64,000 nt of DNA from Candidatus Puniceispirillum sp. (lineage in GTDB: Bacteria > Pseudomonadota > Alphaproteobacteria > Puniceispirillales > Puniceispirillaceae). A program made the position numbers and the translations under genes. Below the pieces are notes generated by a model. The model was given only the letters and a program-made list of their open reading frames with translations. It was not told the origin of the DNA and made no database searches. This document shows, in pieces, positions 14,864 through 23,499 of this stretch (the first letter of the stretch is position 1; each line of letters starts with the position of its first letter). Location of the stretch: assembly GCA_028383305.1 (NCBI GenBank), contig JAOEVD010000012.1, positions 1 to 64,000 of the forward strand. Direction: 5' to 3'.

Positions 14864-17813
14864 GAAGCCGTGTTCCTTCTGGATCAATAAAATGCGGGCT
14901 GCATAATTCGACCTTAATATCCTGACCGCCAAGCAGATTAACCGCCCTTACAATATCGCCATGACGGCTGTTGCCGCGCCGGATATAGCCAAGCCCGATT
15001 GCGCTTTTTAAATGCGGCGAATAGGCAATGGATGTTACCCAGCCTTCGTCATTTTCCGCAACCGTACTGGCGCCAATACCGATAAAATGCGAACCGGCAA
15101 TCAAGGGCTGATCGGAATTTACCGGTTTGAGGCCGATCAATTCATAATCATCATCACGCACCAATTCAGGGCGGCGGCTTAGCACAAGGCCAATCGAGTC
15201 TTTGCTTTGTGAGACCATCCGGCCAAGCCCCATCTGGCGGGCGGTTGTCTGGCCGTTTAATTCATTGCCAGCAACATGGCCCTTTTCAATCCGCATGACG
15301 CCGAGCGCCTCGGTGCCATAGGGGGTGACGCCAAATTCTTCACCAGCCGTCATAAGCGCACGAATCATTGCATCGCCATAGCGGGATGGAACGGCGATTT
15401 CAAACGCAAGCTCGCCGGAAAATGAAATGCGGAAAAGCCGCGCTTTTACACCGCCGCAAATGCTGATCTCGCCGCAAGCCATAAAGGGAAAGGCTTCGTT
15501 CGAGATATCTTCACCCGAATCAATCAGCTTTTCCAAAAGGTGGCGAGCATTGGGGCCAGCAACCGCATATTGGGCATATTGTTCGGTGATCGAAATCAAT
15601 TGAACATCAAGCTCGGGCCACAGGCATTGGCGGCAGAATTCAAGATGTCTGAACACGCCAACCGCATTTGCCGTTGTTGTGGTCATGACATAATGCGTCT
15701 CGCCAAGCCGTGCGGTAGTGCCGTCATCCATCACCATCCCATCTTCACGAAGCATCAGGCCATAACGGGTTTTCCCAATCGGCAGTTTGGCAAATCCATT
15801 GGCATAGACATAATTTAAAAACGCTGCCGCATCATGACCCTGAATATCGATTTTGCCAAGCGTGGTGACATCGCAAATGCCAACCGATGCCCGCGTTGCC
15901 AAAACTTCGCGGTCAACCGATTGACGCCATTCAGTTTCGCCTGTTTTGGGGTACCATTGAGCGCGAAGCCATGCACCTGTTTCAACAAAAACAGCACCCT
16001 TAGCGCTGGCCCATTTATGCGATGGTGTTAGGCGGGTAGGGCGGAAATCTTTGCCACGGCTGCGTCCGGCAAAGGCGGCAATTGGCACTGGCGTATAGGG
16101 TGGGCGAAAAATTGTTGTTCCAGTTTCGGCGATGGTTTTGCCTGAAATATCGGCAAGAATGGCCAAACCAGGGATATTGGCAATTTTGCCCTGATCGGTT
16201 GCCATGCCGAGTGTGGTGTAGCGTTTTAGATGTTCAACCGACCGAAAGCCTTCGCGGTGCGATTGCTTGATATCTTTAACCCCAACATCATTCTGGAAAT
16301 CAACAAAGGCCTTTTTATCACTGCCTTTGACATGCCAGAACGGTTGGATGGCAAAGCTTTCATCAGCGGCGCGTGGCGGTTTGATCACCGCGGGTTTAAA
16401 GCCTAAATCGTGCGCCGCCTGCTGGCCTGCCTTGAGGCCGCTTTGCAAACAGCTGGCAAGGGTCATAACTCCATTTGCCGCGCCGGTCACGATCATGCCA
16501 TCAGGCAGATTACCGCCCGGAACAAATCCGGCAATCGCATCATTCCAAACCGGATGGCCGCGCTGATGGCAGGTTAGATGAACCGTTGGCGACCAGCCGC
16601 CAGAAACAGCCAGACAATCGGCCGGAATATGCGTTCCGTTATTCAATGTCACGCTGCGAAGGCCAAGCCGTCCGGTGGTGTTGACGATTTGTCCGCCAAG
16701 AACGGTTGGCACGCCTGTTGGCGGGGTTTTGGCAATGTCGGTTCGGCTGTCGATAATGGCGGTAACTTCAACGCCTGCAGCGTGCAAATCCTGCGCGGTT
16801 GCCCAGCCATCATCATTATTGGTGAAAATGGCAACGCGTTTGCCCGGGGCAACGCCAAACCGATTAACATAAGTTCGCACCGCACCGGCAAGCATGACAC
16901 CCGGCCGGTCATTATTGCTAAAGGCAATTGGCCGTTCGGTCGCGCCTGCGGCCAAAATGCATCTTTGGCTGCGGATGTGCCAAAAAATTTGGCGAATGGA
17001 ACCATTGGCATTATGTTCGTTCACACGTTCCAGCGCGCCATAACAACCATGGTCAAAAGCACCAAATATTGTTGTCTTGGACATGATGCGAACATTATCC
17101 ATCGCCGCAAGCTTGGCCAGAGATGACTCGGCAAAAGAGGCGCTTTCCATACCGTCGATTTCCTGGCGTTCGGCATTTAAGCGGCCGCCAAGACAAAAAT
17201 CTTCATCAGCAAGAATGATTTGCAAGCCTGATTTGGCCGCCGCAAGCGCCGCCATTAACCCGCTTGGCCCGCTGCCAATGACTAATAAATCGCAATGGAG
17301 ATAGCCCTTATCATATTGATCAGGGTCGGCAAGGCCAGAAAGACTGCCAAGACCGGCGGCCTTTCTTATGATAGGTTCATAAATCTTTTCCCAGAATGCC
17401 GCAGGCCACATAAAAGTCTTGTAGTAAAAGCCAGCACCAAGTAATGGCGACAAAAAATCATTGACCGCCATAAGATCAAACGACAAAAGCCCCATTTTTG
17501 TTTGGCTTTTCGCACTTATCCCGTCAAAAAGCTCGGCTGTTGTTGCGCGGCTATTCGGGTCTTGATGAGCGCCATCACCGATTGTCACCAGTGCGCTCGG
17601 TTCTTCAGATCCAGCGGTTAAAATGCCCCGTGGCCGGTGATATTTGAAACTGCGCCCGACAAGCCGCACATTGTTGGCAAGTAATGCCGATGCCAACGTA
17701 TCACCGGCAAAGCCGGTATAATGTTGCCCGTCAAAACGAAAGCCAAGTGGCTGGTTGCGATCAACAAGCCCGCCGGTGATCCGGTTTTTTTGTGAAAGGC
17801 TTGCCGCACTCAT
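14856..17813 (-). CDS. soxA: Sarcosine oxidase alpha subunit
   Basis: The 985-residue flavoprotein subunit oxidatively demethylates sarcosine to glycine, channelling formaldehyde to tetrahydrofolate. An N-terminal 2Fe-2S-like domain (about 17-85, QPLGFRFDGQHYTGFAGDTL) lacks the cluster cysteines, as in other SoxA proteins. An NAD/FAD-binding domain has LLVIGSGPSGLMAAL at about 177-190, and a second nucleotide-binding part contains GATERPIAFSNNDRPGVM. The C-terminal half (about 600-985) is a GcvT-like folate domain (FAKLPIGKTRYGLMLREDG, MRIEKGH). The length matches the family. The start overlaps the soxD stop by ATGA. It acts in the cytoplasm in one-carbon metabolism of methylated amines, a common substrate for marine heterotrophs. 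Confidence 0.96.
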   Translation of the reverse strand: MSAASLSQKNRITGGLVDRNQPLGFRFDGQHYTGFAGDTLASALLANNVRLVGRSFKYHRPRGILTAGSEEPSALVTIGDGAHQDPNSRATTAELFDGISAKSQTKMGLLSFDLMAVNDFLSPLLGAGFYYKTFMWPAAFWEKIYEPIIRKAAGLGSLSGLADPDQYDKGYLHCDLLVIGSGPSGLMAALAAAKSGLQIILADEDFCLGGRLNAERQEIDGMESASFAESSLAKLAAMDNVRIMSKTTIFGAFDHGCYGALERVNEHNANGSIRQIFWHIRSQRCILAAGATERPIAFSNNDRPGVMLAGAVRTYVNRFGVAPGKRVAIFTNNDDGWATAQDLHAAGVEVTAIIDSRTDIAKTPPTGVPTVLGGQIVNTTGRLGLRSVTLNNGTHIPADCLAVSGGWSPTVHLTCHQRGHPVWNDAIAGFVPGGNLPDGMIVTGAANGVMTLASCLQSGLKAGQQAAHDLGFKPAVIKPPRAADESFAIQPFWHVKGSDKKAFVDFQNDVGVKDIKQSHREGFRSVEHLKRYTTLGMATDQGKIANIPGLAILADISGKTIAETGTTIFRPPYTPVPIAAFAGRSRGKDFRPTRLTPSHKWASAKGAVFVETGAWLRAQWYPKTGETEWRQSVDREVLATRASVGICDVTTLGKIDIQGHDAAAFLNYVYANGFAKLPIGKTRYGLMLREDGMVMDDGTTARLGETHYVMTTTTANAVGVFRHLEFCRQCLWPELDVQLISITEQYAQYAVAGPNARHLLEKLIDSGEDISNEAFPFMACGEISICGGVKARLFRISFSGELAFEIAVPSRYGDAMIRALMTAGEEFGVTPYGTEALGVMRIEKGHVAGNELNGQTTARQMGLGRMVSQSKDSIGLVLSRRPELVRDDDYELIGLKPVNSDQPLIAGSHFIGIGASTVAENDEGWVTSIAYSPHLKSAIGLGYIRRGNSRHGDIVRAVNLLGGQDIKVELCSPHFIDPEGTRLHG

Positions 17814-18175
17814 GTGGCGTTCCTCTTGATAACAGCCTTTTTAGCAGCAGTCTTTTTGGCGGCGACCTTTTTAGGTGCGGTTTTTTGTGCTGTTTTTGCT
17901 TTTGCCGCTTTGGCAATGTCGCTTGCCAACGCCACCGCAATAACCGCATGTGTTACTGTATCGCGCGTTACCACCAGCCATGACCGGTCGCCCTGTTCAT
18001 GAAACCATAATTCGCGGTGAAGTCCGGCAGGGTTATCTCTTAGATATTGATAATTATAGAAAGCATCATCCGCGTCACGAGCCTGCCAGTCAGGCCGGTT
18101 AATCAGGCTGGCGTCACCAAGAATGGTGAATTCGCTGGCATCGCGTGGGCCAAGATGGGGATGGTTGATAATCAT
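17810..18175 (-). CDS. soxD: Sarcosine oxidase delta subunit, cysteine-free variant with Lys/Ala tail
   Basis: The first 90 residues match SoxD: MIINHPHLGPRDASEFTI, NPAGLHRELWFHEQGDRSWLVV and RDTVTHAV. Classical delta subunits bind zinc through a CPxC pair near the start and a His-x3-Cys later (HxxGCRxW). Here these positions read HPHLG and HEQGDRSW, with no Cys left, so zinc is probably not bound. Residues about 92-121 form a Lys/Ala-rich tail (KTAQKTAPKKVAAKKTAAKK) unlike canonical SoxD and similar to the end of TopA in this window. The gene sits between soxB and soxA, overlapping soxA by ATGA. The subunit identity is secure from operon and core motifs. Confidence 0.88.
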   Translation of the reverse strand: MIINHPHLGPRDASEFTILGDASLINRPDWQARDADDAFYNYQYLRDNPAGLHRELWFHEQGDRSWLVVTRDTVTHAVIAVALASDIAKAAKAKTAQKTAPKKVAAKKTAAKKAVIKRNAT

Positions 18176-18205
18176 GGTTGTTGATGTTCGTCCTTGGGCT
18201 CTTGG

Positions 18206-19456
18206 TTAATGAAGGTTCGGCTGCGCGCCTGCGCCGCGTTCGTCAAGCATGGCACCGCGCCGAAACCGGTCAAGGCGAAGTTTGGAGGCAACTTTATGTG
18301 GTTCATCACGCGCCAGAAGATGCGCAAAACACAGACCCGATGCAGGGGTGGCTTTAAAGCCGCCATAGCACCAGCCAGCATTTAGATAAAGTTGGTCAAT
18401 CGGCGTTTTGTCGATGATTGGTGATCCATCCATCGACATATCCATAATGCCGCCCCAATTGCGCAGCATGCGGGCACGGCCAATCATTGGCATAATCGCC
18501 ATGCCGCCTTCGCATACATCTTCAAACACCGGTAAATTGCCGCGCTGGGCATAGCTGTTATAGCCATCAATGTCACCGCCAAAAACCAGGCCGCCCTTAT
18601 CTGACTGGCTAATATAGAAATGGCCTGCGCCAAACGTAATCACGCCTGGAATAACTGGCTTTAGCCCTTCGGTGACAAAGGCTTGTAAAACATGGCTTTC
18701 AATCGGCAGTCTCAGGCCAGCCTTTGCCATGACACGGCTTGTCGATCCGGCAACCGCAACGCCAATTTTGCCAGCGCGAATTGTTCCTTTGCTTGTTTCA
18801 ACGCCGGTACAAACCCCGTCCTTGATCAGAAAATCGGTCACATCGCAATTCTGGATGATATCGACACCGCGTTGATCGGCGGCGCGGGCATAGCCCCATG
18901 CCACCGCATCATGTCGTGCGGTTCCGGCACGCTTTTGCAATAAACCGCCCATGATCGGAAAGCGGGCATTTTCATAATCGAGAAAGGGGCAGAGGCTGCG
19001 CAATTGATCTTGGTTCAATAATTCGGCATCAGCGCCATGAAGCCGCATGGCATTGCCGCGCCGAACATAGGAGTCGCGCTGGGCATCCGAATGGTAAAGA
19101 TTGATAATACCACGCTGCGACATCATCGCATTATAGTTGATATCCTGCTCCAGTCCTTCCCAAAGCTGTAGCGATTGTTCGTAAAAAGGCTCGTTGCCAT
19201 CAAGAAGGTAATTTGACCGGACAATGGTTGTATTGCGGCCAATATTGCCCGATCCAATCCAGCCTTTTTCGAGAACGGCAATATTTTTCATGCCATAGCG
19301 GCTGGCCAGATAAAAGGCCGTTGCAAGACCATGCCCACCACCGCCAACAATGACAATGTCATAATGGCTTTTGGGCTCGGGCTCGCGCCAAACTGGCGTC
19401 CAGTTCCGGTTGCCTGTCAACGCTTGATTGATCAATGACCATATTGAATAACGCAT
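18206..19456 (-). CDS. soxB: Sarcosine oxidase beta subunit
   Basis: The 416-residue beta subunit carries the sarcosine-oxidising FAD domain of the DAO family. It has YDIVIVGGGGHGLATAFYL near residue 32-50 (dinucleotide-binding glycines) and GSGNIGRNTTIVRSNYL. The segment GTARHDAVAWGYARAADQRG lies where the family carries the His that holds FMN covalently. The C-terminal GWCYGGFKATPASG closes the active site. The ATG at 19456 gives the normal family start MRYSIWSLINQ. It is first in the operon soxB-soxD-soxA-soxG, 30 bases before soxD. No glyA, folD or transporter gene is attached, so glycine and formaldehyde handling is encoded elsewhere. Confidence 0.96.
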   Translation of the reverse strand: MRYSIWSLINQALTGNRNWTPVWREPEPKSHYDIVIVGGGGHGLATAFYLASRYGMKNIAVLEKGWIGSGNIGRNTTIVRSNYLLDGNEPFYEQSLQLWEGLEQDINYNAMMSQRGIINLYHSDAQRDSYVRRGNAMRLHGADAELLNQDQLRSLCPFLDYENARFPIMGGLLQKRAGTARHDAVAWGYARAADQRGVDIIQNCDVTDFLIKDGVCTGVETSKGTIRAGKIGVAVAGSTSRVMAKAGLRLPIESHVLQAFVTEGLKPVIPGVITFGAGHFYISQSDKGGLVFGGDIDGYNSYAQRGNLPVFEDVCEGGMAIMPMIGRARMLRNWGGIMDMSMDGSPIIDKTPIDQLYLNAGWCYGGFKATPASGLCFAHLLARDEPHKVASKLRLDRFRRGAMLDERGAGAQPNLH

Positions 19457-19684
19457 GCTTGTCCTAGCGCTGAGATGCTGACTTACCAAAGCCTAGTCTG
19501 GCAAATATTACTGTAAAGAAAAAGACATTTTCCATTTTAAAAGTGACTTGATTTTCAACTAAAGAAAAGATGCCAATGCTTGCGGGTAAAAATGGCTTTG
19601 CGGTTTTTGCGATGTCTGTTCATCTTGCGTTAGAGGTTGAATTGCTGGATGCTAATTATCTGTCCATCTTGATTGGAGTTTTTG

Positions 19685-19909
19685 ATGGAAAAGCTGGTTT
19701 GTGAACATTGCGGCACCAAATTCAATTGCGGCGCGCCAGTGGGAAAAGACCGTTGCTGGTGCATGGATTTACCAAATTTGCGCGGTGGCTTTGACCTTGC
19801 CGGGGCTTGTGTTTGTCCTGATTGTTTGACGATGGGCAAGGCCAAGGCGATGATCAAATCGCGTAAAGTGAAACAGCGACAACGTGCGGCCTCGGCTTTG
19901 CGTAAATAG
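19685..19909 (+). CDS. Cysteine-rich CWC-family zinc protein
   Basis: This is a 74-residue protein from the ATG at 19685 (MEKLVCEHCGTKFNCGAP). It has a CxxC pair, a further Cys, the CWC triplet in DRCWCMDLP, and CVCPDC. This is the CWC family of small proteins, probably zinc-binding and of unknown role, common next to metabolic genes in proteobacteria. The C-terminus is basic (RKVKQRQRAASALRK). The alternative start four codons upstream is possible. It converges on the HD-domain gene with a six-base gap. Function cannot be assigned beyond metal binding. Confidence 0.75.
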   Translation: MEKLVCEHCGTKFNCGAPVGKDRCWCMDLPNLRGGFDLAGACVCPDCLTMGKAKAMIKSRKVKQRQRAASALRK

Positions 19910-19915
19910 TGGTGG

Positions 19916-20587
19916 CTATTTCATCTGTTTCTTATAGCCACCAAGAATGGAAAACCGCCGCAGGAAACTGGCCGCCGCATCATCTGGTGATTGCGGGCGA
20001 AGCCGGATATTGGCAGGTGTGCCAGCCGGTTTGATAAAAATATTTGCGGCTTCGGCTTCGGAAAAACCGGCAAGCTGGGTTGCTTCTAGCCATGCGGCCA
20101 TGCGGTCGGCGCGTTTGATACTACGCTGCACCGTTTCAGGCAGGCCGGGCGGCAGGCCAAAGCGGATATTCACCGCCCGATCAAGGCCGGATTCAATATC
20201 ACGGTAAATACCGCCAAGAACATGTTTGAAAGGGGTGATCATATCGCCAATAACATATTCGGGCGCGTCATGAAGCAAGGCAGCCAGATACCATTTTTGA
20301 TCCAGCTTTGGTGCATTGGCGCGAACAAGCCGTTCAACCAGAACGCAATGTTGGGCAACTGAAAAGCTGTGTTTGCCGCGGGTTTGTCCATTCCAGCGGC
20401 TAACCCGTGCCAAGCCGTGGGCAATATCTTCAATTTCAATATCCAACGGCGATGGGCTTAAAATATCAAGGTGCCGGCCACTCAGCATCCGTTGCCATGC
20501 GCGCGCCGCGATTCCATCTTTTGCCGGTTTGAATATGCGCTGACCCGACTTTGGTTTGCGTTGGCGGGGTGAAGCAGGCTTTTGCAT
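19916..20587 (-). CDS. HD-domain phosphohydrolase (YfbR-like nucleotidase)
   Basis: The core (about residues 55-165 from the start used) is an HD domain. It has His in RGKHSFSVAQHCVLV, the HD pair in ALLHDAPEYVIGDM, and the later Asp in IKRADRMAAW. These metal-binding residues and the HDAPEY-motif are those of the YfbR/YedJ-like phosphohydrolases that dephosphorylate deoxynucleoside monophosphates or related nucleotides. The start is uncertain: ATGs at 20665, 20635 and 20587 are all possible, and the N-terminal 40 residues are basic and poorly conserved. The gene converges on the CWC gene. Hydrolase class is confident, substrate inferred. Confidence 0.78.
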   Translation of the reverse strand: MQKPASPRQRKPKSGQRIFKPAKDGIAARAWQRMLSGRHLDILSPSPLDIEIEDIAHGLARVSRWNGQTRGKHSFSVAQHCVLVERLVRANAPKLDQKWYLAALLHDAPEYVIGDMITPFKHVLGGIYRDIESGLDRAVNIRFGLPPGLPETVQRSIKRADRMAAWLEATQLAGFSEAEAANIFIKPAGTPANIRLRPQSPDDAAASFLRRFSILGGYKKQMK

Positions 20588-20879
20588 GAAAGATGATCCA
20601 AATGATAAAGTGGTGGCTGGCGATGTTCCGGACATGATAAGGGCGAGGCGTGGTTGGGGTGCCAATCAAATTTAAAGCCAACATCACCGCGTCAAATTGT
20701 ATGGCCAGTTTGACAAGTCTTTACCAAAGTTTCAAGCGGGCAAGACCCAAGCCAATTCTGATTAAAAACTGTTGCCTGTTGTGGTGCCCGATCATCGCTT
20801 GGCGTTTTGGCGTCATTGTTGTATCTAGAATCGACGAAGTCGCCGCAAGGGCATCATTATTCTGGCGAGGGCTGCCAAC

Positions 20880-21578
20880 ATGGATTTTTTTGAGACACAA
20901 GAACGCTATCGCCGTCGTGAAATGCGCAGCTGGTTATTTCTGTTTGTGCGCATTGCCTTGTTCGGTGGTGCAATATGGTTTGGCTGGGTATGGGGCCAAG
21001 CCGAACAATCCAGCCTTCAGGCCGAAGCCGATCTGGTGATTTATGAAAATAATGTTCGCATCACTGAATTAAGCGGTCAGGTGCAATCGCTGCAACTTGA
21101 CCTTGCTGAAACAAAGGCCGCTGGCATGGCAAAATCGGTGACGGGCAAGGACAATGTCGCTTTACGGCGCGTGATTGCCAAGAAAATTGCCACTGGCGTC
21201 ACCTCCGAACAGATCATTTCGTCAATTCAGACGCTTGGCAATTCGATTAATTGCCGTGAAGTCGAGCGCAATGACGTGGCGGTCGCCACGCAGCTTTATG
21301 CAGGTCCAGAATCGAAGCTAAGCCTGTTTGGCGGTGGGCTGAATTTATTTATTGAAGGTAGCGCTGGTAAACAGGCTCAACGCGACACGCCATGGTTTGA
21401 TCCAGCAATGCCGGTAAGCGTTCGGCATGTTTTCCTTGGTGGCGAGAAAACGATCACTGGCAATTTGCCCTTAAATGCGATCATTCCTACCGAAGACTGG
21501 ATTTTGAAATTACAATTCGAAAATGCCAATATTCTTGGCTATGTCACGGTGATTGTTGAAAGCTGTACGCTTCGCTAG
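20880..21578 (+). CDS. Membrane-anchored hypothetical protein
   Basis: The 232-residue product has one N-terminal membrane helix (about 18-40, SWLFLFVRIALFGGAIWFGWVWG). A probable short coiled coil (about 45-75) and a periplasmic domain rich in strands, with two Cys (NSINCREVERN, VESCTLR) that could form a disulfide, follow. There is no enzyme motif and I do not recognise the family. A lone gene with 214 bases upstream in which I see no gene, it is followed convergently by the flavin reductase gene. The topology (short cytoplasmic N-terminus, one helix, large outside domain) suits an envelope accessory protein. Confidence 0.7.
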   Translation: MDFFETQERYRRREMRSWLFLFVRIALFGGAIWFGWVWGQAEQSSLQAEADLVIYENNVRITELSGQVQSLQLDLAETKAAGMAKSVTGKDNVALRRVIAKKIATGVTSEQIISSIQTLGNSINCREVERNDVAVATQLYAGPESKLSLFGGGLNLFIEGSAGKQAQRDTPWFDPAMPVSVRHVFLGGEKTITGNLPLNAIIPTEDWILKLQFENANILGYVTVIVESCTLR

Positions 21579-21605
21579 GCGCTAAATATCCTAGCTTTTC
21601 TGGTG

Positions 21606-22241
21606 TTATTTTACCGTAGGGCGTGGCATCGCAAAAACGTCATCGATCCGCGCATAATCCATATAGCCAAGACGTGCCAAAGGTTGATAGCTTGTGACAT
21701 CTATCTTGCCGTCTTTGACAGTTTCATCGGCAATATGAATGCTGGTAATCATGCCAATAACCATAACGCCAGCACCGCCACTCTCAGCACCACCAGTCTC
21801 AGGTTTCGGTAATTCAATCACTTTCCATAATTTACATTCAAGCGCAGCAGGTGCGGCGGCAACACGCGGAACCTTGACCGTGTTGCAATCAGCCATCTCA
21901 AGGCCAGCGGCGGTAAATTCATTTTGTCCATAGGCCAAATCTGCCGATGTGATATTCATCGCATCACCAAGCGCGGCGCTAACAACATTAACGACAAATT
22001 CTTCGGTTTCGATAACATTGCGAAGCGAATCTTTATGCTGTGCATTGCCCGATGGCGCGCTGCTGAACATAACCATTGGTGGCAGTTCCGAGATCGCATT
22101 GAAATAGCTGTACGGTGCTAGATTAATACTGCCATCTTTACCACAGCTGGAAATCCAGCCAATCGGCCGCGGTGAAACAATGGCTTTAATCGGGCTGAAT
22201 GCCAGACCGGCTTCCTTATGCAATCCGGGGCGAAAATACAT
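21606..22241 (-). CDS. Flavin reductase-like FMN-binding protein
   Basis: The 211-residue protein belongs to the flavin reductase-like domain family. It has the typical beginning AFSPIKAIVSPRPIGWISSCGKDGSINLAPYSYFNAIS, followed by PPMVMFSSAPSG and KDSLRNVIETEEFVVNVV, with the FMN phosphate site in the PRPIGW and SYFN segments. Such proteins reduce flavins or act as flavin-dependent oxidoreductases with unknown substrates (DIM6/NTAB group). The start is well supported by the ribosome site aaggagatg seven bases before the ATG. It stands alone on the minus strand. The exact role is unknown. Confidence 0.87.
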   Translation of the reverse strand: MYFRPGLHKEAGLAFSPIKAIVSPRPIGWISSCGKDGSINLAPYSYFNAISELPPMVMFSSAPSGNAQHKDSLRNVIETEEFVVNVVSAALGDAMNITSADLAYGQNEFTAAGLEMADCNTVKVPRVAAAPAALECKLWKVIELPKPETGGAESGGAGVMVIGMITSIHIADETVKDGKIDVTSYQPLARLGYMDYARIDDVFAMPRPTVK

Positions 22242-22325
22242 GATGCCATCTCCTTAAAATCACGAACAGAGTTTATAGACATCTTTGTTAGGATTGGACA
22301 AGACATTATGCCCCCGTGGGGTGGA

Positions 22326-22505
22326 TTAAGAGGCTGTTGTTTCGCCTTTAAACCGCAATGTGCAAGACCCCGTAAAAATCTGTGTCACAAGCGATTCCTT
22401 GCATAAGGTATAGCTTGGGGCAGGCATGCCCTGTGAATCGCGCCATATATGCGCGATTGATAAAGCGGCGATCAATGCCACGAGAATCCACATTGTTCGG
22501 CTCAT
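22326..22505 (-). CDS. Small single-helix membrane or secreted protein
   Basis: This 59-codon frame begins at the ATG at 22505 with gggaag upstream. It starts MSRTMWILVALIAALSIAHIW, a hydrophobic helix that could be a signal or an anchor. A 35-residue polar part with two Cys (YTLCKESL, TGSCTLRFKG) follows, spaced for one disulfide. It fills most of the 285-base gap between the flavin reductase and ycgN-like genes. The family is not recognised. Codon pattern and the paired Cys argue for a real gene, but its small size leaves doubt. Confidence 0.55.
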   Translation of the reverse strand: MSRTMWILVALIAALSIAHIWRDSQGMPAPSYTLCKESLVTQIFTGSCTLRFKGETTAS

Positions 22506-22526
22506 CGAATCTTCCCTGTTTTTCGT

Positions 22527-22964
22527 TTACCAATTTGTTATATGGTCAGGCAAATCATCTTCGTCAACACTGTTTTCTGGCACCACACGATTGGCCACTG
22601 AATGACCAGCCAGCATTGTGCTATTAGCATCGCCGGTGATTAGCGGATGCCAGTTTGGGAGCTCTTTTTTCTCATAGACCAACCGATAGGCACAGCTTTT
22701 TGGCATCCAGCTTAAAATGCCAAGATTGTCAGGGGTTAGTAAAACGCAATCGGGAACATGCGTTTTGCGCGCCGCATAATTGGTGCATCGCGCATTTTCG
22801 CAATCAAGCAATTTACACGCAACATCAGTATAGTGAACGTTACCTGTATCGACATCTTCGAGTTTCAAAACACAGCATTTCCCGCAACCATCGCATAGTG
22901 ACTCCCATTGATCTTTGTCTAGCTGATCAAGCGCGATGGTTTTCCAGAACTGATTTTGGGACAC
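22527..22964 (-). CDS. YcgN-family cysteine-cluster protein
   Basis: The 145-residue protein of the UPF0260/YkgJ group has the signature WESLCDGCGKCCVLKLED (CxxCxxCC) near residues 19-32. Later cysteines occur in ACKLLDCENARCTNY and VPDCVLL, then the conserved MPKSCAYRLVYEKKELPNWHPLI. The cluster of eight Cys probably binds zinc or an iron-sulfur centre. Its function is unknown, although it is conserved across alpha- and gammaproteobacteria. The length is normal and the N-terminal MSQNQFWKTIALDQLDKDQW agrees with the family, so the start is sound. Confidence 0.88.
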   Translation of the reverse strand: MSQNQFWKTIALDQLDKDQWESLCDGCGKCCVLKLEDVDTGNVHYTDVACKLLDCENARCTNYAARKTHVPDCVLLTPDNLGILSWMPKSCAYRLVYEKKELPNWHPLITGDANSTMLAGHSVANRVVPENSVDEDDLPDHITNW

Positions 22965-23010
22965 AATTTTTTCCGATACTGATCTTCGGTTTGGCTGATG
23001 TAACGCCGGG

Positions 23011-23370
23011 TTAGCGGCGCGTCGTTGTGATCATGGGCCAATTGCAGTTGAAATACCATCCCATCCTTGCCAGCCAACATTTTTGCCAATGGCCATTATT
23101 GGCTGTCAAAGGTGCCATGAGCTTTTTAAGATCGTCATCGGCGATGGTCAATCTACCATCCATATAGGCCTCGCCAATGGCAAGATCAGGCTTGAGCAAA
23201 ATACGCCAGAACAGGCGATAATTCTGTAAATGAATCGTCACCTCAGGTCCGGCTAATTCACCCTTCAGGCTGTGTGTGGGCTCATTGGCAATCACGATAT
23301 GAAGGCAGCCGATATGTAAAAATTGCTGCAATATGAAAAGTCCAATATGGGTTAGCATCACACACCACAT
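23011..23370 (-). pseudogene. N-terminal remnant of cyclopropane-fatty-acid-synthase-like methyltransferase
   Basis: About 95 codons (from near MWCVMLTHIGLFILQQFLHIG) match the N-terminal domain of CFA-synthase-type SAM methyltransferases: a G-x-L-x-I strand (IGCLHIVIAN), LAGPEVTIHLQNYRLFWRILLKPDLAIGEAYMDG with the hallmark GEAYMDG, and LTIADDDLKKLM. The remaining three quarters, including the NVAHHYD and SAM-binding parts, are missing. The frame ends in unrelated sequence before ycgN. The frame also runs on upstream into the start of mnmC, which is chance. This is a deletion remnant; expression or residual function is unlikely. Confidence 0.7.
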
Positions 23371-23499
23371 CTTGCTGTTTAATCCGGTCATTAAAGAATA
23401 GGGGGTAAAACAAAATAAAAGGTTAAAGCCGGTATTTTTTTTTGCAAAAAAGGTGGTCAATTGCTTGCGGCTTATGAGCCGCGGGTGCAGATTACCGGC

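Noticed and set aside
19490-19684. Glycine-type riboswitch upstream of the sarcosine oxidase operon
   Set aside because: The leader lacks recognisable aptamer helices and conserved cores; nothing beyond AT-rich sequence is seen.
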